32,410 nt of DNA, from the NCBI GenBank assembly GCA_900548775.1, contig URLM01000019.1, positions 1-32,410 of the forward strand, in the 5' to 3' direction. The notes beneath the pieces were generated by a model. It was not told where the DNA came from. It ran no database searches and saw only the letters and a list, made by a program, of their open reading frames with translations. Below are positions 25,767 to 32,410 of this stretch, in pieces. Made by a program: the position numbers and the translations under genes. Within the stretch, counting starts at the first letter, position 1, and every line of letters begins with the position of its first letter. This stretch comes from an uncultured Olsenella sp. (lineage in GTDB: Bacteria > Actinomycetota > Coriobacteriia > Coriobacteriales > Atopobiaceae).

Positions 25767-26093
25767 CTAGCCAATCGCCTCCAATAGCTCCGCCACGACT
25801 TCCGCGGCCTTGTCCTTTGTCATGACTTCCTTGGTCTTGCAGCTAAGCGTGGGAACCGGATCAAAGCGCTCCTTGCCCTTGATCTTGACGTCTGCGGCGA
25901 CGATTGCACCGTCCGCACGAGCAATGTCCTCGTCAGTAATGACATGCTCGGCACCAGTTGCCCCTTGGGTCTCAATCTTTGCCTCACAGCCAGCCTCCTC
26001 CAGAGCCGCGCGAAGAGAGTCTGCTGCCATGAAGGTATGCGCAATGCCAATCTGACAAGCGGTGACGCCCACGATGTACTTCTTCTTTGCCAT
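25767..26093 (-). CDS. PTS fructose-family transporter subunit IIB
   Basis: A 108-residue cytosolic phosphocarrier. The phosphocysteine is Cys13 in GVTACQIGIAHTFMAA; most relatives read TACPTGIAHT, so the PT to QI change beside the active cysteine is unusual. It takes phosphate from a IIA protein and phosphorylates sugar in the IIC channel. A strong AGGAGG ribosome site lies upstream of the ATG. It is the first gene of the eight-gene operon and faces the divergent control region at 26094-26416. Confidence 0.94.
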   Translation of the reverse strand: MAKKKYIVGVTACQIGIAHTFMAADSLRAALEEAGCEAKIETQGATGAEHVITDEDIARADGAIVAADVKIKGKERFDPVPTLSCKTKEVMTKDKAAEVVAELLEAIG

Positions 26094-26155
26094 CTGTCTT
26101 TCCTCCTCTCCCGTAACACTCGTGCTTGAACATCCCTCATGCGCTTGCGTTTGTG

Positions 26156-26173
26156 CCGACCATTAATGGACGG
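26156..26173. promoter_or_regulatory. Operator-like 18-bp imperfect palindrome upstream of PTS IIB
   Basis: CCGACCATTAATGGACGG matches its reverse complement at 16 of 18 positions, with a perfect CCATTAATGG core. It lies 63 bp upstream of the IIB start codon, where a LacI- or GntR-type repressor would control the PTS operon. No regulator gene is present in the window. Confidence 0.5.
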
Positions 26174-26258
26174 CCTCGCATGGCTGAATCATATTTCCTT
26201 CACAGTATTTGAGGGCTGAAATCCCCTATTTGGTATTGCTTACATGTTTTAACCATTA

Positions 26259-26318
26259 TTTGTTCTTATTTTTGTTCTGATTTTTAAATTCTAACGTGAT
26301 TATTGTAGGGTTTGTTCA
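26259..26318 (+). repeat. TTTGTTCW direct repeats in the divergent promoter region
   Basis: TTTGTTCT occurs at 26259-26266 and 26271-26278, exactly 12 bp apart, and TTTGTTCA recurs at 26311-26318. Repeats of this kind in a divergent promoter may bind an activator. AT richness makes chance recurrence possible. Confidence 0.35.
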
Positions 26319-26416
26319 TATTTTCTTCATATTTATGGCTATCTAACGTCTTCTTGATGGGCAACGCACTTAGAATGCAGACACATGGAGTTCAGAATCC
26401 TCGGAAGGAGATAGTA

Positions 26417-26986
26417 GTGAGGGTCGAGAAACAAGTTTCTGACACGAGCTTCGCGGTGAACAACGATGTCGTCATCCATCTGCTGCTGATATTCATGGGT
26501 GTATGTATTCTGGTCGCAGCATTCCTCGCGGCAACGCAAGATTTGCCCTTCGCGCCTAACCCGATTCTCATGAGGTACACCACGGGCTATCTGGGCATAC
26601 CGTTTGCAATTCTCTTCATCGCATACAACGTCCACAGAATAGTGAATCGACACAATGCCATCCTCATTGATGAAAACGGCGTGACCGACCACACGACATC
26701 GTTCTCTGCGGGATTCATCGCTTGGGATGACATCAAGGAGGTCTACCTTCTCCGCCTTCACGACGATGACTACATGTGCGTGGTCCCTGCCGATTTCGAC
26801 ACCTGGTATGCAACGCTCAACAAACGTCAGCAGCGCCTCGCCAAGGCGAACATGGACGCGGGCTTTGCGCCCATTCGAATCCAGTTCAAGAAGGTAACCG
26901 AGAAGGTCAAGTCAAAAGAGGGCGTTGCCTTTTGCAAGAAGATTCAGCCTAAAAAGGTCTCACGTGTCAGAAAGCCAAAATACTAA
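26417..26986 (+). CDS. STM3941-like membrane protein of unknown function
   Basis: A 189-residue protein with two hydrophobic helices (about residues 18-39 and 54-73) followed by a cytosolic domain. The pattern NAILIDENGVTDHTTSFSAG-FIAWDDIKEVYLL resembles the PH-like half of STM3941-family proteins. The C-terminal 30 residues are very rich in Lys and Arg. The GTG at 26417-26419 was chosen because a strong AAGGAG lies six bases upstream; an open frame continues upstream into AT-rich promoter DNA without a ribosome site. Its stop overlaps the ATG of the AEC permease by 1 nt, so it is coupled to a transporter. The function is unknown. Confidence 0.75.
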   Translation: MRVEKQVSDTSFAVNNDVVIHLLLIFMGVCILVAAFLAATQDLPFAPNPILMRYTTGYLGIPFAILFIAYNVHRIVNRHNAILIDENGVTDHTTSFSAGFIAWDDIKEVYLLRLHDDDYMCVVPADFDTWYATLNKRQQRLAKANMDAGFAPIRIQFKKVTEKVKSKEGVAFCKKIQPKKVSRVRKPKY

Positions 26987-27909
26987 TGCAGGAAGCTTTT
27001 CTTAAGGTTCTATCGTTTGCCATCGTTATCTGCATAGGCATCGTCTTCTCCAAACTTGGTTCTCTCGGTGACGGTGCGGGGCGGCTCATTTCCAAGGTCG
27101 TGTTCAACCTCACTCTGCCCTGCGCCATCGTAAGTGCCTTTGGATCTGCCGAGTTTCACGCAGAGCTACTTGGGCTAGTGGCTCTTGGTCTAGCAGTAAC
27201 CGTCCTCCAGTTCTTCCTGTCCCTTTTTATCTATCGGTCCTTGGACAAGAAGGAGCTCACATATCAGCTCTCAAACGTCACTGGTTACAACATTGGGTGC
27301 TTCGCGCTCGCGTTTATCCAAGAGTTCTTTCCTCCGTCGGCAGTTATTGCAGCATGCCTCTTTGATGCGGGAAACGCACTCATGGGAACTGGGGGGACCC
27401 TTGCGCTGATAAAGTCCTTGGTTCTTGGTGAAGAACACCAGGACAAGTGCAAAGTCTTCGCAAAGACACTATTCTCTTCTGCTGCCTTTGACGCTTATGT
27501 GATACTCATCATCCTGGGAATACTTGGTATCAAGATTCCAGGCGAAATCATTCAGCTCATCTCACCCATGGCAAATGCGAACGCCTTTCTCTCTATGTTT
27601 ATGATTGGCCTCATGTTCAAGCCATGCGCTGATTCCGCCGGACGGCGAGAACTCAATAGACTCCTCACCTGGCGCTATGCATGTGCCGTGCTACTATCAT
27701 TTTCAGTCTTTCCGCTCCTGCCCATAGGCGATGAGGTTCGCGCTGTCCTTACGATTTTGGCGTGGGCACCCATGCCTTCCACCGGGCCGGTGTATACGCT
27801 TTGGTGCGGCGGGAACGAGGGATTGGCAAGCATGGCGAACGCAATCAGCGTTCTAGTTGGTATCGTAGCGGTCACGATTATCGTTACTTCGACGGGGGCC
27901 CTCGGTTGA
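26986..27909 (+). CDS. AEC-family (auxin efflux carrier/malate permease-like) transporter
   Basis: A 307-residue membrane protein with about ten hydrophobic segments in two inverted halves, as in the AEC/BART superfamily. The KVVFNLTLPCAIVSAF segment, with a Pro-broken helix, and the C-terminal LAWAPMPSTGPVYTL region are typical. Bacterial members carry organic acids such as malate or malonate, and here a hydroxy acid linked to the divergent operon is plausible. The ATG overlaps the previous stop, and the stop overlaps the TTG start of the next gene, so all three plus-strand genes are translated together. Substrate and direction cannot be read from the sequence. Confidence 0.88.
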   Translation: MQEAFLKVLSFAIVICIGIVFSKLGSLGDGAGRLISKVVFNLTLPCAIVSAFGSAEFHAELLGLVALGLAVTVLQFFLSLFIYRSLDKKELTYQLSNVTGYNIGCFALAFIQEFFPPSAVIAACLFDAGNALMGTGGTLALIKSLVLGEEHQDKCKVFAKTLFSSAAFDAYVILIILGILGIKIPGEIIQLISPMANANAFLSMFMIGLMFKPCADSAGRRELNRLLTWRYACAVLLSFSVFPLLPIGDEVRAVLTILAWAPMPSTGPVYTLWCGGNEGLASMANAISVLVGIVAVTIIVTSTGALG

Positions 27910-28907
27910 ACATTCTCTGCTTTGGTGAACCCCTCATAAGACTTGCAACCACAGGCTATGAGCGTCTTGAGGACGCCCATAATCTCGAGGTCACCTACGG
28001 TGGCGGTGAGACAGTCGTTGCGGCATCTTTGGCGTCCCAGGGAGAAAACGTTGCCTTTGCTTCAAAGGTTTCAGCAAACAGACTGGGCACCAATTCCCTC
28101 ATGATGCTTGCGCGCTGTGGGGTCGACACCTCGCGCGTACTCAGATCAAACGAGCGCATGGGGCTCTACTACTCCGAACGCGGCCGCTCAATAAGACCTT
28201 CTATTGTCACATACGACCGCAGTGGCACAGCCATGGCCATGGCATCCCACACCGATTTCGATTGGGACCGCATGCTCAATGGCGTCGATCTGTTCTTCTT
28301 CTCCGGCGTAACTCCGGCCATCTCGGAGGAGATGTACACGGCATGTAAGGAGGGCCTCTACGCATGCCGCGGCCGTGGAATACACGTCGTGTGTGACCTC
28401 AACTACCGCAGTACGATGCTGGAGCCAAGCGTTGCCCTAGAGCGCATGCACCAGCTGCTGCCCAACATTGACGAACTCATTGCCTCGGAAGACGATATCC
28501 TCTCGATAACGAGCGCAAGCATCTCAAGGGGCGAGACCTTTGACTACTGCCACACCAAGCTCAAGGGACTGTTCCTTGATTATCCACTCCGTGAGGCATG
28601 TTTCGTCGTTAGACAGAGCGACCGCTATGACTTTGGCAGCTTCCGAGGCGCACTGATCACCCGCGATGGAGAGTATCTCTCCAAGACCCAGAGGGCTGCA
28701 ATAACGGACCTCTCGAGTAGCGGAAGCATCTTTGCTGCGAGCATGGTTCACGCACAGTGCTGCAAGTGGGATCCACAGTTCTGCATCGATTACGCAACCA
28801 TGGCAAGCGCCTACAAGGCAACCGTCGCAGGAGACCTTTGCTTTGCCACCGAGACCGAGCTGGCCAGCCTCCTGGCAGATACCGCCCAGCCCTCAATCCG
28901 ACAGTAA
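27906..28907 (+). CDS. PfkB-fold sugar kinase homologue lacking the catalytic aspartate
   Basis: A 333-residue protein of the ribokinase/PfkB fold, closest in layout to 2-keto-3-deoxygluconate kinases. The N-terminal part is normal (CFGEPLIRL, YGGGETVVAASLASQG, then GVDTSRV), as is VVCDLNYR. In the C-terminal signature, where active enzymes read GAGD with the catalytic Asp, it reads SSGS (residues 271-274) within TDLSSSGSIFAA. Loss of both anion-hole glycine and catalytic Asp suggests it no longer phosphorylates sugar by the usual mechanism and may act as a sensor or binding protein. The TTG start overlaps the AEC stop (TTGA) and has a G-rich ribosome site. Upstream in-frame ATGs lie inside the AEC gene. 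Confidence 0.85.
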   Translation: MNILCFGEPLIRLATTGYERLEDAHNLEVTYGGGETVVAASLASQGENVAFASKVSANRLGTNSLMMLARCGVDTSRVLRSNERMGLYYSERGRSIRPSIVTYDRSGTAMAMASHTDFDWDRMLNGVDLFFFSGVTPAISEEMYTACKEGLYACRGRGIHVVCDLNYRSTMLEPSVALERMHQLLPNIDELIASEDDILSITSASISRGETFDYCHTKLKGLFLDYPLREACFVVRQSDRYDFGSFRGALITRDGEYLSKTQRAAITDLSSSGSIFAASMVHAQCCKWDPQFCIDYATMASAYKATVAGDLCFATETELASLLADTAQPSIRQ

Positions 28908-28911
28908 CCCT

Positions 28912-28927
28912 ACCGACACAAATCGGT
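28912..28927. terminator. Small hairpin between convergent genes
   Basis: A 5-bp stem ACCGA/TCGGT with a 6-nt loop lies in the 39-bp space between the converging kinase-like and ABC genes. It is symmetrical for both strands but short and without a T-run, so termination activity is doubtful. Confidence 0.25.
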
Positions 28928-28946
28928 CCCCACTGCCCCCGAGGTC

Positions 28947-31900
28947 CTACTCGCTCCTGAGCGCCTCGACCGGGTCTTCGCGCGAAGCCTTTGCCGCCGG
29001 AATGAGGCCGGCGATGAAGGTGAGCGCCACGGAGATCGCAATGAGGGCTACCGCCGCCTGGGGCGGGAGCTGCGCGAGGTTCGCCACGTCGAAGTTGCTC
29101 TCGATGATCGCGTTTGCGGGAACGAGCAGCGCCAGAGTGATGAGTATGCCCATGGCACCGGCAACGAACCCCTCAATCACGGTCTCGGCATTGAACACCT
29201 CGGAGATGTTGTGCTTGCTCGCGCCAATCGAGCGCAGGATGCCGATCTCCTTCTTTCTCTCGAGCACCGAGATGTAGGTGATGATGCCTATCATGATCGA
29301 CGAGACCACAAGCGAGATGGACACAAACGCAACCAGCATGGCGGTCACCATGTTGAGGATGTCCGAGACCGAGCTCATCATAGCCCCCACCATGTCGGAC
29401 CAGCTCACGACCTTGCCATCCTCCCCCGCTTCCCGCTGCATGTCGTTGTAGCCGTTGAGAATCGAGATGACGTTGTCCTTGGCCGTGAAGTCCGTGGGAT
29501 AGATGTCGATCTCGGAGGGCTTCTCGAGATCGGCGTATCCCAGCTTGGAGAGGTTGCTGTCATAGGTCGCGCTTCCGGACCCCATGAGCGAACTCATGAT
29601 GGCCTTGAGGTCGTCCTCAGTGAGGCTGAACTGGAACGCGCTCGCAAGCTTGGACTCATCCACCTGCATCGCATTTGCCATGTTGCCCATGAAGTTCTGC
29701 ATGGAGGCGGTGAGCGCACTCTTGAGACCAGCCTCGATCTGGGCGGCTGCCTGTGTCATGACCTGCGTCATCGCCGCCTGCAGGTACTGGCTCACCGCGT
29801 TAGTGATCGCCGTGGTGAGAGCGTCCGCGACCTTGTCCTGGTAAAGTCCGAGCACCCTGTTCACAACGTCCTCGCCTACCCCTTCGGGCGTGGTTGCCTC
29901 GGAGCCCGTGAGCTTGCCCACGGCGGTTGCCAGCTGCTGCCTGAGGTCATCCGTGTCGATGGCATCCACTACCGCCGCACGGATCTTCTCGCTCACCTCG
30001 TTTGAGGCGAGGTAGTCGGAAACGCTCCCCTGTGGGTTCTCCTTCTGCCAGGCTGCCCAGCCCTGCGCGACCTGCGTAAGCGCCTGGGCAAGCCGCTCCT
30101 GCCCCCCATCCTTGAACTTCACGCTCACTCCCGAGAGCGCCTCGCGTACCTGTTCCTCCGTGAGGTCGGGGAAGAGCTGCTTGAGGTCGTCAGCCGAAAG
30201 CTGCGGGATGTCGGCAGTGTCAAGCTTGAGCTCCGAGGGGTCCATCTGGGGCACGGTGATGGACGAGAGATCCATCGACGACAGGTCGAGGCCGGAGAGG
30301 TCCAGATTCGACGCACTCGAGGCAAGCGCGGCGCTATCAAACGAGAAGGCCGACTGGAACTTGGTCCCGTCAACGGTCACATAGGACGAGAAGTCCAGCT
30401 TGCTCGTGTTGCCAGCAGCCTCGTCCTCGAAGGTCTCGCCGGTGAAGACGTCCACGTCGGGGTTGGCAATCTGGTCCTGGACGATCTGGGACCCCTTGGC
30501 CGCCTCGATGACCTGCTGCGTGAGCGCCTTGGTGTAGTAGATGCCCGAGGAGAGCGTGTGCGCGCGGTCCCCCTTCTTGGGCTGCACCACGCCCACGATA
30601 TGGAGCTTGGTGCCGCTCTCGACGAGGGACTTCATGTACTCATCGTCGTCAGAGCGATCTGACCATACGCCCAGGCTGTCCTCGTAGCTGTACATGTCGC
30701 TGGCGTTCACGAGCGAGAAGGTCGGCGACATGAGCTGGTCGTAGGTGTAGGTGGCCGAGGTGTCGTCCGTCTCGACCGCCTCCCCCGAGACGAACTCGTT
30801 CACCATCTTCTCGAGCTCCCCGTGGTCGCGCAGGCCCATGTCGTAGGCAAGGAGGTCGAGGAGCTTCCCCTTTGAGTCGAGCACGAGCACCAGCTCGTCC
30901 GCCGACTCCGGCCAGCGTCCGGCCTTTACGTCGTATTGGTCCTCGAAGAGCGAGAGTGAGCCAGGAAGCTGGGAGAACACGTTGGTCGACATACCCATTG
31001 ACGAGGAGCCCGCCGAGCCCATGCCTAGCGACGAGAAGGACGACTCCGGGTTAACCTGTACCGGGCCGTTGGTGGTGTCGGCGAGGAAGATCTGTGGCGT
31101 GACGTTGTACTGGTAGTCGATTGCCGAGACCTGGCTATTGATGCCGCCCCCGTTGCCGTCGAGATACTCCTTGAGCGACCCCGTGTCGTTGGTGCCCACG
31201 TTTGCGGCCATGTTCGACACCATGGGCGTGGTACCCACCGTGCCGTCAGGGCTGTCGCTGTCGTCACCGGAGGAGTCGCTTCTCTCCGCGCTTGCCGAAG
31301 AGAGCATCGACGCCATGTCGACGCTCTGCTCGGAGATCTGGACCGGATAGGCCGAGAGGGTCTCCTCCTCGACGTTGTTGATGTAGTTGTTGACGCCGTT
31401 GGCGAGCGAGAGGATTGCGGCGATGCCAATGATGCCAATCGAGCCCGCAAAGGCCGTCATGAGCGTGCGGCCCTTCTTGGTCATGAGGTTGTTGAACGAG
31501 AGGCCAAGCGCGGTGAGAAACGACATCGAGGTCTTGCGCGTAGGCTTTGCAGGGCGGCGCTCCTCCTCCGGACCTGGCTCGAAGGGGGCGGAGTCGTTCG
31601 TGATGTGGCCGTCGCGAAGCTCGACGATGCGCGTGGCGTACTGGCGGGCAAGCTCGGGGTTGTGCGTGACCATCACCACGAGCCGGTCGCGTGAGACCTC
31701 CTTGAGCAGGTCCATCACCTGCACGGACGTCACCGAGTCGAGGGCGCCCGTGGGCTCGTCGGCGAGAAGGATCTCGGGGTCGTTGATGAGGGCGCGCGCG
31801 ATGGCCACACGCTGCATCTGCCCGCCCGAGAGCTGGGCCGGCCGCTTGTCCACGTGGTCTGCCAGGCCCACGTCCGCTAGCGCCTTGAGGGCGCGCTCAC

Positions 31901-32255
31901 GGCGCTCGGACCGAGGGACGCCCGAGAGCGTGAGCGCCAGCTCGACGTTCGCGAGGATGGTCTGGTGCGGGATGAGGTTGTAGCTCTGGAAGACGAAGCC
32001 AATCCGGTTGTTGCGGTAGGCGTCCCAGTCGCGGTCGCGGAAGCGCTTCGTGGAGATGCCGTCCACCAGAAGGTCGCCGGAGTCAAAGTGGTCGAGGCCA
32101 CCAACGACGTTGAGCATCGTGGTCTTGCCCGAGCCAGAGGGGCCGAGAACCGCCACGAACTCGGAGTCGAGGAAGGCCACGCTCACGTGGTCGAGCGCGA
32201 CCTGCGTGAAGTTCCCGGTTACGTACTTCTTTGAGATGTCCCTGAGTTCGAGCAT
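28947..32255 (-). CDS. Single-chain ABC exporter: ATPase fused to FtsX-type permease (MacB-like)
   Basis: A 1102-residue fusion. Residues 1-220 are a MacB/LolD-type ATPase with GPSGSGKT (38-45), FVFQSYNL, LSGGQMQR (143-150), ILLADEPTGALD and His199. A charged linker leads to the first helix (about 265-287), then a roughly 690-residue extracytoplasmic domain, then three C-terminal helices with the FtsX signature ISVLERKKEIGILRSIGAS. The outer domain contains a run of five-residue repeats (LDLSG, LDLSS, MDLSS) and a long alanine/glutamine-rich helical stretch. The ATG has AGGA six bases upstream. ATPase and permease in one chain is the MacB layout, but Gram-positive relatives have no TolC, so it probably acts on peptides, lipoproteins or envelope stress. 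Confidence 0.9.
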   Translation of the reverse strand: MLELRDISKKYVTGNFTQVALDHVSVAFLDSEFVAVLGPSGSGKTTMLNVVGGLDHFDSGDLLVDGISTKRFRDRDWDAYRNNRIGFVFQSYNLIPHQTILANVELALTLSGVPRSERRERALKALADVGLADHVDKRPAQLSGGQMQRVAIARALINDPEILLADEPTGALDSVTSVQVMDLLKEVSRDRLVVMVTHNPELARQYATRIVELRDGHITNDSAPFEPGPEEERRPAKPTRKTSMSFLTALGLSFNNLMTKKGRTLMTAFAGSIGIIGIAAILSLANGVNNYINNVEEETLSAYPVQISEQSVDMASMLSSASAERSDSSGDDSDSPDGTVGTTPMVSNMAANVGTNDTGSLKEYLDGNGGGINSQVSAIDYQYNVTPQIFLADTTNGPVQVNPESSFSSLGMGSAGSSSMGMSTNVFSQLPGSLSLFEDQYDVKAGRWPESADELVLVLDSKGKLLDLLAYDMGLRDHGELEKMVNEFVSGEAVETDDTSATYTYDQLMSPTFSLVNASDMYSYEDSLGVWSDRSDDDEYMKSLVESGTKLHIVGVVQPKKGDRAHTLSSGIYYTKALTQQVIEAAKGSQIVQDQIANPDVDVFTGETFEDEAAGNTSKLDFSSYVTVDGTKFQSAFSFDSAALASSASNLDLSGLDLSSMDLSSITVPQMDPSELKLDTADIPQLSADDLKQLFPDLTEEQVREALSGVSVKFKDGGQERLAQALTQVAQGWAAWQKENPQGSVSDYLASNEVSEKIRAAVVDAIDTDDLRQQLATAVGKLTGSEATTPEGVGEDVVNRVLGLYQDKVADALTTAITNAVSQYLQAAMTQVMTQAAAQIEAGLKSALTASMQNFMGNMANAMQVDESKLASAFQFSLTEDDLKAIMSSLMGSGSATYDSNLSKLGYADLEKPSEIDIYPTDFTAKDNVISILNGYNDMQREAGEDGKVVSWSDMVGAMMSSVSDILNMVTAMLVAFVSISLVVSSIMIGIITYISVLERKKEIGILRSIGASKHNISEVFNAETVIEGFVAGAMGILITLALLVPANAIIESNFDVANLAQLPPQAAVALIAISVALTFIAGLIPAAKASREDPVEALRSE

Positions 32256-32345
32256 GTGGTTCCTGTCAATCGGTGCGATTCTGACTCATCCAAGCTTACC
32301 CAAGGCGGCCTTCAGGAAACACCCCCGCAAATCGCGCAAAGAATA

Positions 32346-32410
32346 TCGCCATTTCTTAAAAACTGCTCGCGTTTGCGCAGGTCGGCAGCCTCACGCTTAA
32401 GAAATGGCGA
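32346..32410. repeat. Perfect 14-bp inverted repeat at the window end
   Basis: TCGCCATTTCTTAA at 32346-32359 is repeated as its exact reverse complement at 32397-32410, giving a 65-bp element whose interior also holds CTGC/GCAG and CGCG-rich symmetry. It lies about 90 bp upstream of the ABC exporter start. It could be a BIME/REP-like element, a cruciform regulatory site, or the end of a small mobile element; the window stops exactly at its right arm, so flanking evidence is missing. Between 32256 and 32345 I see only leader sequence and no gene. Confidence 0.65.

Larger units (their letters stand above)
26094..26416. promoter_or_regulatory. Divergent AT-rich intergenic control region
   Basis: This 323-bp gap separates the leftward PTS operon from the rightward STM3941-like/AEC/PfkB-like genes and is by far the most AT-rich stretch of the window, especially 26200-26350. 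It holds a palindrome (26156-26173) and three TTTGTTCW motifs (26259-26318). A TATGAT hexamer on the minus strand near 26190 could be the PTS operon -10, but no good -35 is in place. No coding frame is convincing in it. Confidence 0.6.

Noticed and set aside
26231..26244. Catabolite-response-element-like sequence (minus strand TGTAAGCAATACCA)
   Set aside because: It lacks the central CG of cre sites and has another mismatch; in AT-rich DNA this is weak evidence.
26312..26416. 35-residue upstream extension of the STM3941-like protein
   Set aside because: It lies in AT-rich promoter DNA with no ribosome site, whereas the GTG at 26417 has a strong AAGGAG.
27762..27905. Earlier start for the PfkB-like protein inside the AEC gene
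   Set aside because: The added residues do not resemble the family and overlap the AEC coding region by about 150 bp; the TTG at 27906 gives a normal N-terminus.
16937..28907. Recently acquired genomic island
   Set aside because: The block looks somewhat less GC rich than the arg and ABC regions, but there is no integrase, tRNA target, flanking repeat or transposase to support transfer; base composition was judged only by eye.

Overview
The window looks like chromosomal DNA from a GC-rich, Gram-positive, sugar-fermenting anaerobe, most probably a member of the Coriobacteriia (Olsenella/Atopobiaceae-like). This is inferred from gene content and style: GC-rich codons with clear Shine-Dalgarno sites and frequent GTG/TTG starts, fructose-family PTS genes, clostridial-type acetoacetyl-CoA and butanol-dehydrogenase genes, very large MacB/FtsX-type ABC proteins, and a dinB gene followed by a small RA..F.PF..L.G protein. 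No rRNA, tRNA, phage, transposase or CRISPR locus is visible.

Layout. (1) 1-660: the end of an unrecognised plus-strand ORF, then a degenerate tandem array of about 61-bp GC-rich, palindrome-rich units. (2) 667-5366, minus: arginine biosynthesis operon argC-argJ-argB-argD with a dyad upstream of argC. (3) 5519-14914, minus: a tightly packed run of DJ-1/PfpI protein, Y-family polymerase dinB (1-nt gap), a small YolD-like protein overlapping the dinB stop, an ABC ATPase, an FtsX-type permease with a huge extracytoplasmic coiled coil (overlapping the ATPase), and a three-domain glycosyltransferase. (4) 15042-16763, minus: glycerate kinase then a fructose-type PTS IIA, with terminators on both sides and a TTGACA promoter embedded in a palindrome. 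(5) 16937-26093, minus: an eight-gene catabolic operon, PTS IIB, PTS IIC, class II aldolase, acyl-CoA synthetase, CoA-transferase, 3-hydroxybutyryl-CoA dehydrogenase, thiolase, Fe-dependent alcohol dehydrogenase. (6) 26094-26416: AT-rich divergent control region. (7) 26417-28907, plus: STM3941-like membrane protein, AEC-family permease and a PfkB-fold protein lacking the catalytic Asp, each overlapping the next. (8) 28947-32255, minus: a single-chain ABC exporter with fused ATPase and permease. (9) 32256-32410: upstream region ending in a perfect 14-bp inverted repeat.

How the parts may work together. The most distinctive block is 16937-28907. A sugar or sugar-like substrate would be taken up and phosphorylated by IIB/IIC, cleaved by the class II aldolase, and its carbon or reducing power passed to a module that joins two acetyl-CoA to acetoacetyl-CoA, reduces it to 3-hydroxybutyryl-CoA and exchanges CoA. 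There is no crotonase or butyryl-CoA dehydrogenase in the window, so the visible route stops at the C4 hydroxyacyl level. The only IIA is about 10 kb away beside glycerate kinase. The divergent AEC permease and degenerate kinase face the same control region and may belong to the same regulon. Substrate and end product are inference, not visible in the sequence.
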